The notes: a model not told the origin generated them from the letters alone. DNA of 64,000 nt from Pseudomonas putida (GCF_001941965.1 NZ_MKZO01000027.1:1-64000), one strand, 5' to 3'; shown: positions 39,560 through 49,857, counted from the stretch's first letter. Translations and numbers: made by a program.

Positions 39560-40093
39560 TCAGATGCACTTGAAATAATCGAAGGGCTCGCGGCAGTCGC
39601 AGCAGCGGTACAGGGCCTTGCACGCAGTGGAGCCGAACTCGCTGAGCACTTCGGTGTGGGTGCTGCCGCATTGCGGGCAGGCGATCACGTCGGACTCGCC
39701 CAGCAGGCTGCGCTTGTTCGTGCTGCCCAGCGGCGCGGCGATGCCATAGGCGCGCAGGCGTTCGCGGCCGGTGGCGCTGATCCAGTCGGTGGTCCAGGCC
39801 GGGCTGAGCTGGCGGTTCAGCGCCGGTGCCGGGAAACCGGCTTGCTCCAGGGCGGCGCGGATGTCCTGCTCGATCACCTCGGTGGCCGGGCAGCCGGAGT
39901 AGGTCGGGGTCACCGTCACCTGCAGGTGCCCGTCGGCCCAGTCCAGCCCGCGGACGATGCCCAGGTCGACCACGCTGACCACCGGCACCTCCGGGTCCAT
40001 GACCTGTTCCAGCACCGTCCAGGCCTGGCGCAGGTCATCGGGCCGCGAAGCGCGGGCGCCGCGGTCGCTGGCGATCAGCTCACCAGGTCGCAT
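39560..40093 (-). CDS. paaD: Phenylacetate degradation protein PaaD (MIP18/SufT-type maturation factor)
   Basis: This 177-residue protein has a DUF59/MIP18 domain (LEQVMDPEVPVVSVVDLGIV, TPTYSGCPATEVIEQDI) and a C-terminal zinc-ribbon with cysteine pairs CPQCGS and CCDC. It is needed for phenylacetyl-CoA epoxidase activity, probably for Fe-S or di-iron centre assembly. Its start overlaps the paaC stop by 14 bases, suggesting coupled translation. It lies 20 bases before paaE. Confidence 0.94.
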   Translation of the reverse strand: MRPGELIASDRGARASRPDDLRQAWTVLEQVMDPEVPVVSVVDLGIVRGLDWADGHLQVTVTPTYSGCPATEVIEQDIRAALEQAGFPAPALNRQLSPAWTTDWISATGRERLRAYGIAAPLGSTNKRSLLGESDVIACPQCGSTHTEVLSEFGSTACKALYRCCDCREPFDYFKCI

Positions 40094-40838
40094 CGGGATA
40101 GGCTCGCGGCAGGGATTGCATCTCCGCCAGCAGCAGGCCCAGGTGTTCGCTGTGCACGCCCTGGCGTCCGCTGAGGTAGAAGTGGCTGGCCGCTTGCGGT
40201 ACCGGCAGGGTGGCGCGCTCGAAGGTGGCTTCGACCTGCGCCTGCCAGTCCAGCGCGATCTGCTGCAGATTGCCGATCACCCCGGCCTGGAACAGGCGCT
40301 GCTCGACGGCATCGGCATCCACCAGCTCGACGGTGTAGCGCCAGACCAGGGGCAGGGCGGCGATCATGCGCTGGCGGCTTTCCTCGGTGCCGTCGCCCAG
40401 GCGCTCGACCCACTCGCCGGAACGGCGCAGGTGATAGGTGACTTCCTTCAGCGCCTTGGCCGCGATGCCCTGGATACGCGCGTCGCTGGAACGGACCAGG
40501 CCTTGCAGCACGGCGAAATGCCAGGCGTCGTAGAAGAACTGCTTGAGGATGGTCACCGCGTAGTCGCCGTTGGGTTGCTCCACCAGCAGCAGGTTGCGGT
40601 AGGCGCGTTCGTCACGGCGGAAGGCCAGGTGATCGGCGTCGCGGCCGTCATCGGCCAGCTCGGCGGCGTATTCCAGCCAGTTGCGTGCCTGGCCGACCAG
40701 GTCGAGGCCGACGTTCATCAGCGCCAGCTCTTCTTCCAGCGCCGGGGCACGGCCGCACCACTGGCACAGGCGCTGGGCCTGGACCATGGCGCTGTCGCCC
40801 AGGCGCAGCAGGTACTGGATCAGATCCGCATTCATCAC
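40080..40838 (-). CDS. paaC: Phenylacetyl-CoA epoxidase structural subunit PaaC
   Basis: This 252-residue ferritin-like protein is the non-catalytic structural partner of PaaA. Recognisable stretches are LIQYLLRLGDSAMVQAQRLC at the start, LMNVGLDLVGQARNWLEYA and LLVEQPNGDYAVTILKQFFY. It binds PaaA and supports the heterodimer needed for ring 1,2-epoxidation of phenylacetyl-CoA. Its start overlaps the paaB stop by four bases. Confidence 0.94.
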   Translation of the reverse strand: MMNADLIQYLLRLGDSAMVQAQRLCQWCGRAPALEEELALMNVGLDLVGQARNWLEYAAELADDGRDADHLAFRRDERAYRNLLLVEQPNGDYAVTILKQFFYDAWHFAVLQGLVRSSDARIQGIAAKALKEVTYHLRRSGEWVERLGDGTEESRQRMIAALPLVWRYTVELVDADAVEQRLFQAGVIGNLQQIALDWQAQVEATFERATLPVPQAASHFYLSGRQGVHSEHLGLLLAEMQSLPRAYPDATW

Positions 40839-41116
40839 ATGTGCCCCACTTCAGCCGGCAGCTCGTAGAAGCTGGCGTGGCGGTAGATCTTGTCTTCCGA
40901 CGGGGCGAACAGCGGGTCCTTCTCGTCGGGCGAAGAGGCGGTGATCAGCGCCGAGGGCACCACCCACAGGCTCACGCCCTCGTTGCGCCGGGTGTACAGC
41001 TCGCGGGCATTCTCGATGGCCATGGCGGCGTCGGCGGCATGCACGCTGCCGACATGCTTGTGGTTGAGCCCGTGCTTGCTGCGCACGAACACTTCGAACA
41101 GGGTCCATTCGGACAT
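40835..41116 (-). CDS. paaB: Phenylacetyl-CoA epoxidase subunit PaaB
   Basis: This 93-residue protein (MSEWTLFEVFVRSKHGLNHK, HVGSVHAADAAMAIENAREL) is the small PaaB subunit, thought to bridge PaaAC heterodimers in the epoxidase complex. Length and sequence match the family. It starts 23 bases after the paaA stop, behind GGAGATATCGCC, and overlaps paaC. Confidence 0.95.
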   Translation of the reverse strand: MSEWTLFEVFVRSKHGLNHKHVGSVHAADAAMAIENARELYTRRNEGVSLWVVPSALITASSPDEKDPLFAPSEDKIYRHASFYELPAEVGHM

Positions 41117-41139
41117 GGCGATATCTCCTCGGGCGGCGC

Positions 41140-42129
41140 TCAGGCGGCGTTTTTATTGGCTTTTTTCTTGGCGTGGGCGACCGCGGCCGCGCGCACCCAG
41201 GCACCGTCCTCGATGGCCTGGCGGCGAGTCGCGACGCGCTCCTGGTTGCACGGGCCATTGCCCTTGAGCACTTCGTAGAACTCGTCCCACTGGATCTGGC
41301 CGAAGTCGTAGTGGCCGCGCTCGGCGTTCCACTTCAGCTCAGGGTCCGGGGCGGTGCAGCCGAGCAGTTCCAGTTGCGGCACGGTCTGGTCGATGAAGCG
41401 CTGGCGCAGTTCGTCGTTGCTCTGGCGCTTGATCTTCCAGGCCATGGACTGGGCGCTGTTGGGCGAGTGCTCGTCGCTCGGGCCGAACATCATCAGCGAC
41501 GGCCACCACAGGCGGTTGATCGCGTCCTGGACCATGTCCTTCTGCGCCTGGTTGCCCTCGCGCATCATGGTCAGGAGGATTTCGTAGCCCTGGCGCTGGT
41601 GAAAACTTTCTTCCTTGCAGATGCGGATCATCGCCCGCGAGTACGGGCCGTAGCTGGTGCGCTGGAGCACCACCTGGTTGACGATTGCCGCACCATCCAC
41701 CAGCCAGCCCACCGCGCCGACATCGGCCCAGCTCAGGGTCGGGTAGTTGAAGATGCTGGAATATTTTGCTTTTCCGCTGTGGAGTTTGTTTATTTCTGTA
41801 TCACGATCAGCGCCCAGGGTTTCCATGGCGCTGTACAGGTACAGACCGTGCCCAGCTTCGTCCTGGATCTTCGCCATCAGTTGCAGCTTGCGCTTGAGCG
41901 ACGGGGCGCGGGCGACCCAGTTGCCTTCCGGCAGCATGCCGACGATCTCGGAGTGGGCGTGCTGGGAAATCTGCCGGATCAGCGTTTGCCGATAGGCTTC
42001 CGGCATCCAGTTCCTGGCCTCGATCTTGATCTCGGCATCGATGCGTTCCTGGAAGGCGCGTTCCTGTTCGGACATCTCGTCCAGGGTCTTCAGGCGCTTG
42101 ACGCCGGTTTCGACCAATTGTGCGTACAT
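41140..42129 (-). CDS. paaA: Phenylacetyl-CoA epoxidase catalytic subunit PaaA
   Basis: This 329-residue di-iron oxygenase subunit epoxidises the aromatic ring of phenylacetyl-CoA. Both iron-binding ExxH motifs are seen: EAGH at residues 91-94 (QDEAGHGLYLY) and ESFH at 174-177 (CKEESFHQRQGYE). It is the first gene of paaABCDE. The upstream 200 bases hold an A/T-rich inverted repeat that probably binds PaaX. A short stretch of lower GC around codons 117-127 (GKAKYSSIF) is unremarkable in the family. Confidence 0.96.
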   Translation of the reverse strand: MYAQLVETGVKRLKTLDEMSEQERAFQERIDAEIKIEARNWMPEAYRQTLIRQISQHAHSEIVGMLPEGNWVARAPSLKRKLQLMAKIQDEAGHGLYLYSAMETLGADRDTEINKLHSGKAKYSSIFNYPTLSWADVGAVGWLVDGAAIVNQVVLQRTSYGPYSRAMIRICKEESFHQRQGYEILLTMMREGNQAQKDMVQDAINRLWWPSLMMFGPSDEHSPNSAQSMAWKIKRQSNDELRQRFIDQTVPQLELLGCTAPDPELKWNAERGHYDFGQIQWDEFYEVLKGNGPCNQERVATRRQAIEDGAWVRAAAVAHAKKKANKNAA

Positions 42130-42185
42130 GTGTGTCTCCCGCCTTTTTGTCGTGGGGGCTTTGGGGCGTGGACACAGTTATAAGT

Positions 42186-42240
42186 GATACAAAACCAAAT
42201 ATCAAACACAAAAATACGTGTCGTAATTGGTTTTTGTATC
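42186..42240. promoter_or_regulatory. Candidate PaaX operator in front of paaA
   Basis: GATACAAAACCAA (42186-42198) faces TTGGTTTTTGTATC (42227-42240), an almost perfect inverted repeat 57 bases upstream of the paaA start. A related repeat lies before paaF. PaaX, encoded at 50679, is the phenylacetyl-CoA-responsive repressor of paa genes; binding here is inferred from position and similarity. Confidence 0.55.
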
Positions 42241-42271
42241 GCATTGCACGATGAGGGGTGGGGGATTGTCA

Positions 42272-42303
42272 GATGTACCAATCGTATATACCTTTGGTAC
42301 ATC
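42272..42303. promoter_or_regulatory. Candidate TetR operator for the quinone reductase-tetR pair
   Basis: GATGTACCAA and TTGGTACATC are perfect ten-base inverted copies 12 bases apart. The spacer contains GTATATAC, so it overlaps a likely -10 region. The site is 28 bases before the quinone reductase start, the usual place for autoregulation by the adjoining TetR protein. Confidence 0.65.
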
Positions 42304-42330
42304 AATTCAGCCCTCGCAGGAGTTCGATCC

Positions 42331-42906
42331 ATGCATGCCTTGATCGTGGTTTCCCACCCTGACCCGCAGTCCCTTACCCAGCGTGTCGCCGCCGAACTGG
42401 CGGCGAATATCAGCCAGCCCCATAGCTTCGAGATCGCCGATCTGCACGCCGAAGGGTTCGATCCGCGCTTCAATCCGGATGACCTGGCGCTGTTCCGCGA
42501 TCAGTCCCCGGTCCCGGCAGACGTGCTTGCCGAGCAGGCGCGCATCGACCGCGCCGACGCGCTGGTGCTGGTGTTTCCGGTGTACTGGTGGTCGTTCCCC
42601 GGTCTGCTCAAGGGCTGGATCGACCGGGTCTTCAGTGGCGGCTGGGCCTATGACCAGGCCGAGCAAGGACTGCTGCAGCGCTTGCCGGTCCACCTCGTGG
42701 CAATTGCCGGCGCCGGCCCGCGCACCTACGACAAGCACGGCTACTCGGTGGCCATGCAGACCCAGATCGAGCACGGGATCTTTGGCTATTGCGGCGCGCG
42801 GGTGGCATCCTCGGTGCTTTTGACCCAGGCCGACGAGGATTTCCCCCAGGGGCATATCGAGACGGCACGGCGCCTGGGTCGCGAGCTGTTCGACAAGAGG
42901 ACCTGA
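42331..42906 (+). CDS. NAD(P)H:quinone oxidoreductase, flavodoxin-like fold
   Basis: This 191-residue protein has the NQO/KefF/MdaB-type fold: MHALIVVSHPDPQSLTQR at the phosphate-binding N-terminus, ALVLVFPVYWWSFPGLLKGW and DRVFSGGWAY, then VAIAGAGPRTYDKHGY. These FAD or FMN enzymes reduce quinones by two electrons and protect from electrophile stress. The ATG 42331 follows AGGAG at eight bases. The gene is three bases from a tetR gene and divergent from paaA; a role against quinone-like phenylacetate by-products is possible but unproved. Confidence 0.88.
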   Translation: MHALIVVSHPDPQSLTQRVAAELAANISQPHSFEIADLHAEGFDPRFNPDDLALFRDQSPVPADVLAEQARIDRADALVLVFPVYWWSFPGLLKGWIDRVFSGGWAYDQAEQGLLQRLPVHLVAIAGAGPRTYDKHGYSVAMQTQIEHGIFGYCGARVASSVLLTQADEDFPQGHIETARRLGRELFDKRT

Positions 42907-42909
42907 GGC

Positions 42910-43485
42910 ATGAGTGATACCCGCAAGCGGCTGACCCGCGAGCAGCGCCTGGCGCAGTTGCTGGAGGTGGCCCGGCGAGTGATTGCCGAAGAGGGCACCG
43001 ATGCCCTGAGCCTCGGGCGCCTGGCGGAAGCGGCGGGGATCACCAAGCCGACGGTGTATGACCATTTCGGCACCCGGGAAGGGTTACTGACGGCGTTGTA
43101 CCGGGATTTCGAGGTGCGGCAGAACCTGTTGATCGACGGCGCGATGGCGGCGGGCGAGGCCACGCTGAAGGGCAAGGCGCGGGCGATTGCCGAGAGTTAT
43201 GTGGATTGTGTGTTGGCTGAGGGGCGGGAGATTCCCGGCGTGCTGGCAGCGCTGGAGGGCTCGCCGGAGCTGGCGCGGTTGAAGCGCGAGTGCCAGCTGG
43301 AGTTCCTGGGCAAATGCCGGGTGGTGCTCGGGCCTTTTGCCGGGGCGCTGTCGACGGCGGGGTTATGGGGGATGCTCGGGGCCGCCGATGCCCTGTCCGG
43401 CGCGGCGGTGGCCGGGGAGATCGGGGATGAGCAGGCGCGGGGGGAGTTGTTCGAGGTGATTGTGAGTCTGGTGAGCAGGAGCTGA
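42910..43485 (+). CDS. TetR/AcrR family transcriptional regulator
   Basis: This 191-residue regulator has an N-terminal TetR helix-turn-helix (QLLEVARRVIAEEGTDALSL, AGITKPTVYDHFGTREGLL) and a ligand domain without recognisable binding motif. It lies three bases after the quinone reductase gene, so the pair is one operon. It likely represses it from the palindrome at 42272-42303 and responds to a quinone or electrophile. It is followed by a REP pair. Confidence 0.9.
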   Translation: MSDTRKRLTREQRLAQLLEVARRVIAEEGTDALSLGRLAEAAGITKPTVYDHFGTREGLLTALYRDFEVRQNLLIDGAMAAGEATLKGKARAIAESYVDCVLAEGREIPGVLAALEGSPELARLKRECQLEFLGKCRVVLGPFAGALSTAGLWGMLGAADALSGAAVAGEIGDEQARGELFEVIVSLVSRS

Positions 43486-43503
43486 GAGTTTCATCGCCAG
43501 TGA

Positions 43504-43598
43504 GGGCCAATCGCTGGCAAGCCAGCTCCCACAGGTTCACCACTGTTCTTGAGAACACCGCTGTACCTGTGGGAGCTGGCTTGCCAGCGATGAGGCCC
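43504..43598. repeat. REP inverted pair
   Basis: Facing REP arms (43504-43536 and 43565-43598) lie between the tetR stop and the convergent paaK stop. Confidence 0.92.
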
Positions 43599-43617
43599 GA
43601 AAGACAGGCCTCAGTCT

Positions 43618-44937
43618 TCAAACAGCCTGCTTTCTCTTGTCATACACATGACAAGCCTTCCCCTCCGACCGTTTGATCGAATACGCCGGCTGCAACACGA
43701 TCCGCGAGCTGATGCCGATATGGGTCTTGATATGCCGGCTCAGCTCCGAGCACACCTCTTTCTGCTGCGCCTCTCCCAACTGCTGGTGCTCGCCGCGTAG
43801 CTCGACATGGATATCGATGCTGTCCAGGTTGCCATTGCGGTACAGGTGGATCTCGTAGCATTCAGCGAGCTGCTTGACCTTGAGCACCTGCTCCTCGACC
43901 TGGGTCGGGAACACGTTGACCCCGCGGATGATCAGCATGTCGTCGCTGCGCCCGGTGATCTTGTCGATGCGCCGCATCGGCCGCGCCGTGCCCGGCAGCA
44001 GGCGGGTCAGGTCGCGGGTGCGGTAGCGCACCATCGGCAGCGCTTCCTTGCTGAGGGTGGTGAACACCAGTTCGCCCAGCTCGCCATCCGGCAGCACTTC
44101 ACCCGTCACCGGATCGATGATTTCCGGGAAGAAATGGTCTTCCCACACCGTCGGCCCGTCGCGGCTTTCCGCGCACTCCATGGCCACGCCCGGCCCCATG
44201 ATCTCCGAGAGCCCATAGATGTCCAGGGCGGTGATGCCCATGCGGGCTTCAATGGAGGCGCGCAGCTCCGGGGTCCAGGGCTCGGCACCGAAGATGCCCA
44301 GGCGCAGGGCCAGTTTGTGCGGGTCGATGCCCTGGCGCTCGATCTCGTCGGCCAGGTTGAGCATGTACGACGGCGTGACCATGATGATGTCCGGCTGGAA
44401 ATCACGGATCAGTTGCACCTGCTTCTCGGTCTGCCCGCCGGACATGGGGATCACCGTGCAGCCCAGGCGCTCGGCACCGTAGTGCGCACCCAGCCCGCCG
44501 GTGAACAGGCCGTAGCCATAGGACACATGCACCTTGTCGCCCTTGCGCCCGCCGGCCGCGCGGATCGAGCGGGCCACCAGGTCGGCCCAGGTGTCGATGT
44601 CCTTCTGCGTGTAGCCGACCACCGTAGGTTTGCCGGTGGTGCCGCTGGAGGCATGCAGGCGCACGATGTCGTGCTGGGGCACGGCGAACAGGCCGAAGGG
44701 GTAGTTGTCGCGCAGGTCGTTCTTCACGGTGAAGGGGAATTTCGCCAGGTCGGCGAAATCCTTCAGGTCGGACGGATGTACGCCCAGCTCGTCGAAGCGC
44801 TGGCGGTACATCGGCACGTTCTGATAGGCATGGTCCAGGCTCCAGCGCAGACGCTCCAGCTGATGGGCGCGGAGTTGGTCGATGCTAGCGGTTTCCATCG
44901 GGTCGAGCACGGAGGCGGGGGCAAGCTGCATGTTCAT
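43618..44937 (-). CDS. paaK: Phenylacetate-CoA ligase PaaK
   Basis: This 439-residue ANL-superfamily ligase activates phenylacetate to phenylacetyl-CoA with ATP. The P-loop is HASSGTTGKPTVVGYT, and the conserved hinge and CoA parts are YRTRDLTRLLPG, GRSDDMLIIRGVNVFPTQVE. The chosen start ATG 44937 (MNMQLAPASVLDPMETASID) gives the usual family length; earlier in-frame ATGs at 44952 and 44979 lack ribosome sites. It is the last gene of paaFGHIJK, 73 bases after paaJ. Confidence 0.95.
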   Translation of the reverse strand: MNMQLAPASVLDPMETASIDQLRAHQLERLRWSLDHAYQNVPMYRQRFDELGVHPSDLKDFADLAKFPFTVKNDLRDNYPFGLFAVPQHDIVRLHASSGTTGKPTVVGYTQKDIDTWADLVARSIRAAGGRKGDKVHVSYGYGLFTGGLGAHYGAERLGCTVIPMSGGQTEKQVQLIRDFQPDIIMVTPSYMLNLADEIERQGIDPHKLALRLGIFGAEPWTPELRASIEARMGITALDIYGLSEIMGPGVAMECAESRDGPTVWEDHFFPEIIDPVTGEVLPDGELGELVFTTLSKEALPMVRYRTRDLTRLLPGTARPMRRIDKITGRSDDMLIIRGVNVFPTQVEEQVLKVKQLAECYEIHLYRNGNLDSIDIHVELRGEHQQLGEAQQKEVCSELSRHIKTHIGISSRIVLQPAYSIKRSEGKACHVYDKRKQAV

Positions 44938-45010
44938 GGGTTCACTCTGCATGTTGTTCTTGTGAGTGCATGGCGCCAAGCATAACCCGGCGCCGCTGAG
45001 CGTTCTGTAT

Positions 45011-46218
<1,208 letters not shown>

Positions 46219-46222
<4 letters not shown>

Positions 46223-46659
46223 TTCAGGGTTTCCTCGGGCAGCACGCTGCCGCGTATCTGGTAGGACTTGCCGCGAAACACGGCGATCAGCTTGCCGTGC
46301 TGGTTTTCGATGCGCACGTCGTAGACCCCGGTGCGCTTGCCCCGGCTCAGTTCGTTGCAGGTGGCGGTCAGGGTGTCGCCGGCAAAGGCCGGGGCGAGGT
46401 AGTCGATGCTGCAGCCCTGGGCGACGGTGGCGTCGTTATGGCTGTTGCAGGCGAAGGCGAAGGCCGAATCGGCCAGGGCGAACAGGAAGCCGCCGTGGCA
46501 GGTGGCGTGGCCCTGGAGCATATCGGCGCGCACGCTCATGCCCACCGTGGCGCTGCCCGGCCCGCTGGCCAGCAGGCGCATGCCCAGGCCCTGGCTGGCG
46601 GCGTCACGGTCATACAGGGCCTGGGCGCAGCGGCTGGCCAGATCCAGACGGTCATTCAT
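46219..46659 (-). CDS. paaI: Hydroxyphenylacetyl-CoA thioesterase PaaI
   Basis: This 146-residue hotdog-fold thioesterase (MLQGHATCHGGFLFALADSA, FAFACNSHN) hydrolyses dead-end or stalled CoA thioesters to free CoA. The ATG 46659 (MNDRLDLASRCAQALYD) follows AAGGAG and overlaps the paaH end by eight bases, so translation is coupled. It lies between paaH and paaJ. Confidence 0.94.
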
Positions 46660-48169
46660 GAAAAGGCACTCCTTCGGCCAGTTGCCGACGCAGTTGCAGG
46701 GAAGGGCGGTAGCGTTCTTCGCCATAGGCGGCTTGCAGGTGGTCGAGGACCCGCACCAGGGTGGCGGCGCCCAGCTGGTCGGCCCAGGCCAGCGGCCCCA
46801 GCGGGTAATTGACCCCGGCGCGCATCGCCAGGTCGATATCCGCCGCCGAGGCCACGCCTTGCAGCAGGGCATCGGCGGCTTCGTTGGCGAGCATGGCCAC
46901 GGTGCGCAGCACGCACAGGGCCGGGCTGTCGCGCAGCGGGGTGACGGCGATGCCGGCTTTGTTCAGCAGCGCGACGATCGGGCTCACCGCCTCGCGTGAG
47001 GTGCCGGCCGACCAGCTAATGGCGAGCCGACTGCAGGTGCGATAGTCCAGCGCCAGGTCCAGCAGCACCAGTTGGCCCAGTCCTTCGTCGGCACTGCGCT
47101 GGCTGGCCAGGCGACCGTCGCTCAAGGCCACCGTGGCCTCGCCGATGCGCAGCAGGCCACGACCGGCACGCCGATGGATCTTCACCTGGTGTTCGGCCAA
47201 ACGCTCCAGCAATGGCTGCAACAACCCGGCATCGCCTTCGACGATCACCTCCGGCACAGTTGACGTGCTGCCCAGGCTCACCGGCTGCGGCCGCTGCGCG
47301 CCTTCGCGGTAGTCATAGAAGCCGCGCCCGCTCTTGCGCCCGAAGTGCCCGGCATCCACCAGCTCCTTCTGGATCTGCGAGGGCTGGAAGCGCATGTCCT
47401 GGTAATAGGCGTCGAACACCGAGCAGGTCACCGCGTAGTTGACGTCATGGCCGATCAGGTCGGTCAGCTCGAAGGCGCCCATGGCGAAACCGCCGGCCTC
47501 GCGCAGCAGGGCGTCGAGGCTGGCGCAATCGGCGGCGCCTTCCTGCAGCAGGCGCAGGCTTTCGGCATAGAAAGGCCGGGCCACGCGATTGACGATGAAA
47601 CCGGGCGTCGAGCGCGCCAGCACTGGCTGCTTGCCCCAGGCCTGGGCGGTGGCGAGCACCGTGGCGACCACATTGGCGTCACTGGCCAGGCCCTGGATCA
47701 CTTCCACCAGTTGCATCACCGGTGCCGGGTTGAAGAAGTGCATGCCGACCAGCCGCTCAGGTCGCTGCATCCCTGCGCCGAGGCGGGTGATGGAGAGCGA
47801 CGAGGTGTTGCTGGCGAGAATGCAGTCCGGAGCGCACAGGGCTTCCAGCCGGGTCAGCAGCGCCTGCTTGATCTCCAGGTTCTCGACGATGGCTTCGATC
47901 ACCAGTCCGGCGTCCGCCAGTTGTTCCAGGCTGTCGGCCGGCAGCAGGGCGGACAGGCAGGCCTCCCGGGCCTCGGCGCTGAGCTTGCCGTTGGCGACGC
48001 GCTTGCCCAGTTGCCTGCCGATGCCTTCGATGGCCTGGGCGGCGGCGCCCGGACGGTTGTCATGCAGCCAGACCCGGTGCCCGGCACTCGCCGCGACCTG
48101 GGCGATTCCGGCGCCCATGGCCCCGGCGCCGATCACTGCCACGGTGATGTTCTTGTTCAATGCGCTCAT
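46652..48169 (-). CDS. paaH: 3-hydroxyadipyl-CoA dehydrogenase PaaH
   Basis: This 505-residue enzyme has an N-terminal NAD domain (VAVIGAGAMGAGIAQVAASA) and two C-terminal 3HCDH domains (FIVNRVARPFYAESLRLL; RDSPALCVLRTVAMLANEAA). It oxidises 3-hydroxyadipyl-CoA to 3-oxoadipyl-CoA. The double C-terminal domain is usual for PaaH. It starts four bases after the paaG stop. Confidence 0.95.
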   Translation of the reverse strand: MSALNKNITVAVIGAGAMGAGIAQVAASAGHRVWLHDNRPGAAAQAIEGIGRQLGKRVANGKLSAEAREACLSALLPADSLEQLADAGLVIEAIVENLEIKQALLTRLEALCAPDCILASNTSSLSITRLGAGMQRPERLVGMHFFNPAPVMQLVEVIQGLASDANVVATVLATAQAWGKQPVLARSTPGFIVNRVARPFYAESLRLLQEGAADCASLDALLREAGGFAMGAFELTDLIGHDVNYAVTCSVFDAYYQDMRFQPSQIQKELVDAGHFGRKSGRGFYDYREGAQRPQPVSLGSTSTVPEVIVEGDAGLLQPLLERLAEHQVKIHRRAGRGLLRIGEATVALSDGRLASQRSADEGLGQLVLLDLALDYRTCSRLAISWSAGTSREAVSPIVALLNKAGIAVTPLRDSPALCVLRTVAMLANEAADALLQGVASAADIDLAMRAGVNYPLGPLAWADQLGAATLVRVLDHLQAAYGEERYRPSLQLRRQLAEGVPFHE

Positions 48170-48173
48170 CGCC

Positions 48174-48965
48174 TCAGTACCCCTTGAACGCCGGCGTGCG
48201 TTTTTCCATGAAGGCGGCGACGCCCTCGCGGTAATCCTCGCTGCGCCCGGCCAGGCGTTGCAGGTCGCGCTCCAGGGTCAGTTGCTCCTCGAAGCTGTTG
48301 TCCAGGCTGGCGTGCAGGCTGCGCTTGATCAGGCCCAGGCCATAGGTGGGCTGGGTCGCCAGCTGGCGGGCGAGGGCGATGGCCTGGTCGCGCAGTTCGG
48401 CGTCGTCCACCACCTTGTAGATCAGGCCCCATTCCAGCGCCTGCTCGGCGCTCAGGCGCTCGCCCAGCAGGGTCAGGGCCTTGGCCCGGGCCATGCCGAC
48501 CAGGCGTGGCAATGCCCAGGTGCCGGCGGAATCGGGGATCAGGCCGATCTTGCAGAAGGCCTGGATAAAGCTGGCGGAGCGGGCGGCGAGGACCAGGTCG
48601 CAGGCCAGCGGGATATTCGCTCCGGCCCCGGCGGCCACGCCATTCACCGCGCAGATTACCGGGATCGGCAGCTCGCGCAGGGTGCGGATCAGCGGGTTGT
48701 AGAAGCGCTCGATGGACAGGCCCAGGTCGGGCCTCTCGGCGCCGGGGGCGACGTTGCGGTCGCTGAGGTCCTGGCCGGCGCAGAAGCCGCGGCCTTCGCC
48801 GGTCAGCAGCAGGACGCGGACACCGGCATCGTTCTGCACGATCTTCAGCGCCTCGCGCACCTCTTGGTGCATCAGGGTGTTGAAGCTGTTCAGTTGCTCG
48901 GGACGGTTCAGGCACAGGGTGGCGACCCCGGCCTCGATGGAAAACAGGATGTGCTGGAAGCTCAT
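48174..48965 (-). CDS. paaG: 1,2-epoxyphenylacetyl-CoA isomerase PaaG
   Basis: This 263-residue crotonase converts the ring epoxide to oxepin-CoA. Motifs seen are LNRPEQLNSFNTLMHQEV, GEGRGFCAGQDLSDR, AVNGVAAGAGANIPLACDL and KIGLIPDSAGTWALPRLVG with the conserved Asp. The C-terminal tail MEKRTPAFKGY is typical. It lies 26 bases downstream of paaF. Confidence 0.94.
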   Translation of the reverse strand: MSFQHILFSIEAGVATLCLNRPEQLNSFNTLMHQEVREALKIVQNDAGVRVLLLTGEGRGFCAGQDLSDRNVAPGAERPDLGLSIERFYNPLIRTLRELPIPVICAVNGVAAGAGANIPLACDLVLAARSASFIQAFCKIGLIPDSAGTWALPRLVGMARAKALTLLGERLSAEQALEWGLIYKVVDDAELRDQAIALARQLATQPTYGLGLIKRSLHASLDNSFEEQLTLERDLQRLAGRSEDYREGVAAFMEKRTPAFKGY

Positions 48966-48991
48966 GGGGCTGTCCTCGGTGGCGAAAGGGC

Positions 48992-49762
48992 TTAGCGGCC
49001 GTGGAAGTCGGCGCGGCGTTTTTCCTGGAAGGCGCGGATGCCTTCGTTGCGGTCGGCGGTGCCGGCCAGCAGGGTGAAAGCGTGACGTTCGAAGCGCAGG
49101 CCGCTGGCAAGGTCGAGGTCCTGGGCCTTGAGCACGGCTTCCTTGGCCAGGCGCACCGCCAGCGGCGCCTTGTCGGCGATGCGTTGGGCAATCTGCAAAG
49201 CGCGCTCGACGGTGAATTCCGGTTGGGTGATTTCGCTGACCAGCCCGGCCTCGAGGGCGCGGCGGGCGCTGATGGCTTCGCCGGCCAGGACCATCTGCAT
49301 CGCCAGCGACTTGCCCACGGCATGCAGCAGGCGCTGGGTACCGCCGGCGCCGGGCATGATCCCGAGGTTGATTTCCGGCTGGCCGAACTGGGCGTCGTTG
49401 CCGGCGATCAGGATGTCGGCATGCATCGCCAGTTCGCAGCCGCCGCCCAGGGCATAGCCGTTGACGGCGGCAATCAGTGGTTTGGGGAAGCGGGTGATCC
49501 GCTGCCAGTGCTGCTGGCGCGGGTCGTCGAGCATGCCGACCAGGTCGCGCTCGGCCATCTCGTTGAGGTCGGCGCCTGCGGCGAAGGCCTTGCGGCTGCC
49601 GGTGATGACCACGGCGCGCACGGCCGAATCCGCAGCGCAGCGCTGCAATTCTGCCGCCAGCTCGCCCAGCAGCTCGGTGGTCAGGGCATTCAGTGCTTGC
49701 GGACGATGCAGGGTGATCAGGGTTACCGCCTGATGCGCCTGCACCTCAAGGGTGTGCGGCAT
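48992..49762 (-). CDS. paaF: 2,3-dehydroadipyl-CoA hydratase PaaF
   Basis: This 256-residue crotonase hydrates 2,3-dehydroadipyl-CoA. It has LHRPQALNALTTELLGELA, GSRKAFAAGADLNEMA, AVNGYALGGGCELAMHADIL, and the paired Glu region GQPEINLGIMPGAGGTQRL typical of hydratases. The ATG 49762 (MPHTLEVQAHQAVTLITL) follows GAGGA. It is the first gene of the paaFGHIJK operon, divergent from paaY, with an operator-like repeat upstream. Confidence 0.94.
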   Translation of the reverse strand: MPHTLEVQAHQAVTLITLHRPQALNALTTELLGELAAELQRCAADSAVRAVVITGSRKAFAAGADLNEMAERDLVGMLDDPRQQHWQRITRFPKPLIAAVNGYALGGGCELAMHADILIAGNDAQFGQPEINLGIMPGAGGTQRLLHAVGKSLAMQMVLAGEAISARRALEAGLVSEITQPEFTVERALQIAQRIADKAPLAVRLAKEAVLKAQDLDLASGLRFERHAFTLLAGTADRNEGIRAFQEKRRADFHGR

Positions 49763-49857
49763 GACGTCGATCCTCGCAAAGCTCGCCTGGCCTCGGGGGC
49801 CGGCGTTTTTTATTGGACGGGCTCGTTGGCCCTTTCGCCAAAGTATAGGCATAATGC

